NCBI GenBank assembly: GCA_947440875.1
Contig: CANETG010000189.1
Location: 1 to 5,583 of the forward strand
Direction: 5' to 3'
DNA length: 5,583 bases
From: Bacteriovoracaceae bacterium
GTDB lineage: Bacteria > Bdellovibrionota > Bacteriovoracia > Bacteriovoracales > Bacteriovoracaceae
The translations under genes and the position numbers were made by a program. Of this stretch, positions 5,565 to 5,583 are shown piece after piece. The notes under the pieces are model-generated. The model made no database searches, had not been told where the DNA came from, and saw nothing but the letters and a program-made list of their open reading frames with translations. Numbering within the stretch: the stretch's first letter is position 1; each line of letters starts with the position of its first letter.

Positions 5565-5583
5565 ATGAGTACTGACGCTGAAC
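5565..5583 (+). CDS. Start of an unidentified gene, cut by window end
   Basis: Only six full codons (MSTDAE) are visible, too few to name a product. The call rests on an ATG correctly spaced from a ribosome site and a good promoter, and on the fact that nothing on the opposite strand occupies this stretch. It is divergent from the ABC exporter operon. Confidence 0.55.

Overview
The window holds four complete protein genes of recognisable family, two complete genes I cannot assign, and two genes cut by the window edges. It looks like ordinary chromosomal DNA from a Gram-negative bacterium with moderate GC (judged by eye, not counted). The evidence for Gram-negative is an exported class C (S13/DacB-type) penicillin-binding protein, a Tat-type signal peptide, and a serA closely resembling the E. 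coli enzyme. The mix would suit a Bdellovibrionota or other 'deltaproteobacterial' genome, but no marker gene here decides this and it is a weak inference.

Layout. Bases 1-844 (minus) carry the N-terminal two thirds of serA, D-3-phosphoglycerate dehydrogenase. It is followed, on the same strand and 61 bases away, by a very short DacB-like DD-peptidase at 906-1694. The 287 bases from 1695 to 1981 hold no gene I can support, only a small hairpin near the right end. At 1982-2173 (minus) is a 63-residue charged, helical protein with an excellent Shine-Dalgarno. It is divergent from an unrecognised 238-residue cytoplasmic protein at 2268-2984 (plus), and the space between them contains an inverted repeat.

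At 3068-3727 (plus) is a Tat-exported, single-subunit intradiol ring-cleavage dioxygenase with all four iron ligands. The gap between it and the convergent gene on its right is filled by one 67-base hairpin with a perfect 24-bp outer stem. This is the most striking non-coding structure in the window. From 5468 down to 3797 (minus) is a two-gene ABC exporter operon of NodI/NodJ (DRA/ABC-2) type, its genes overlapping by 8 bases. At the right edge a plus-strand gene begins at 5565, with a good promoter and ribosome binding site, but only six codons are visible.

The genes do not form one pathway. They read as separate transcription units: serine biosynthesis plus wall editing, an unknown divergent pair, an exported aromatic-ring dioxygenase, and a small-molecule or glycan exporter. 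I found no CRISPR array, tRNA, rRNA, transposase or phage gene. I did not find a clear undescribed system; the best leads are the long hairpin, the minimal DD-peptidase and the exported dioxygenase without pathway partners.
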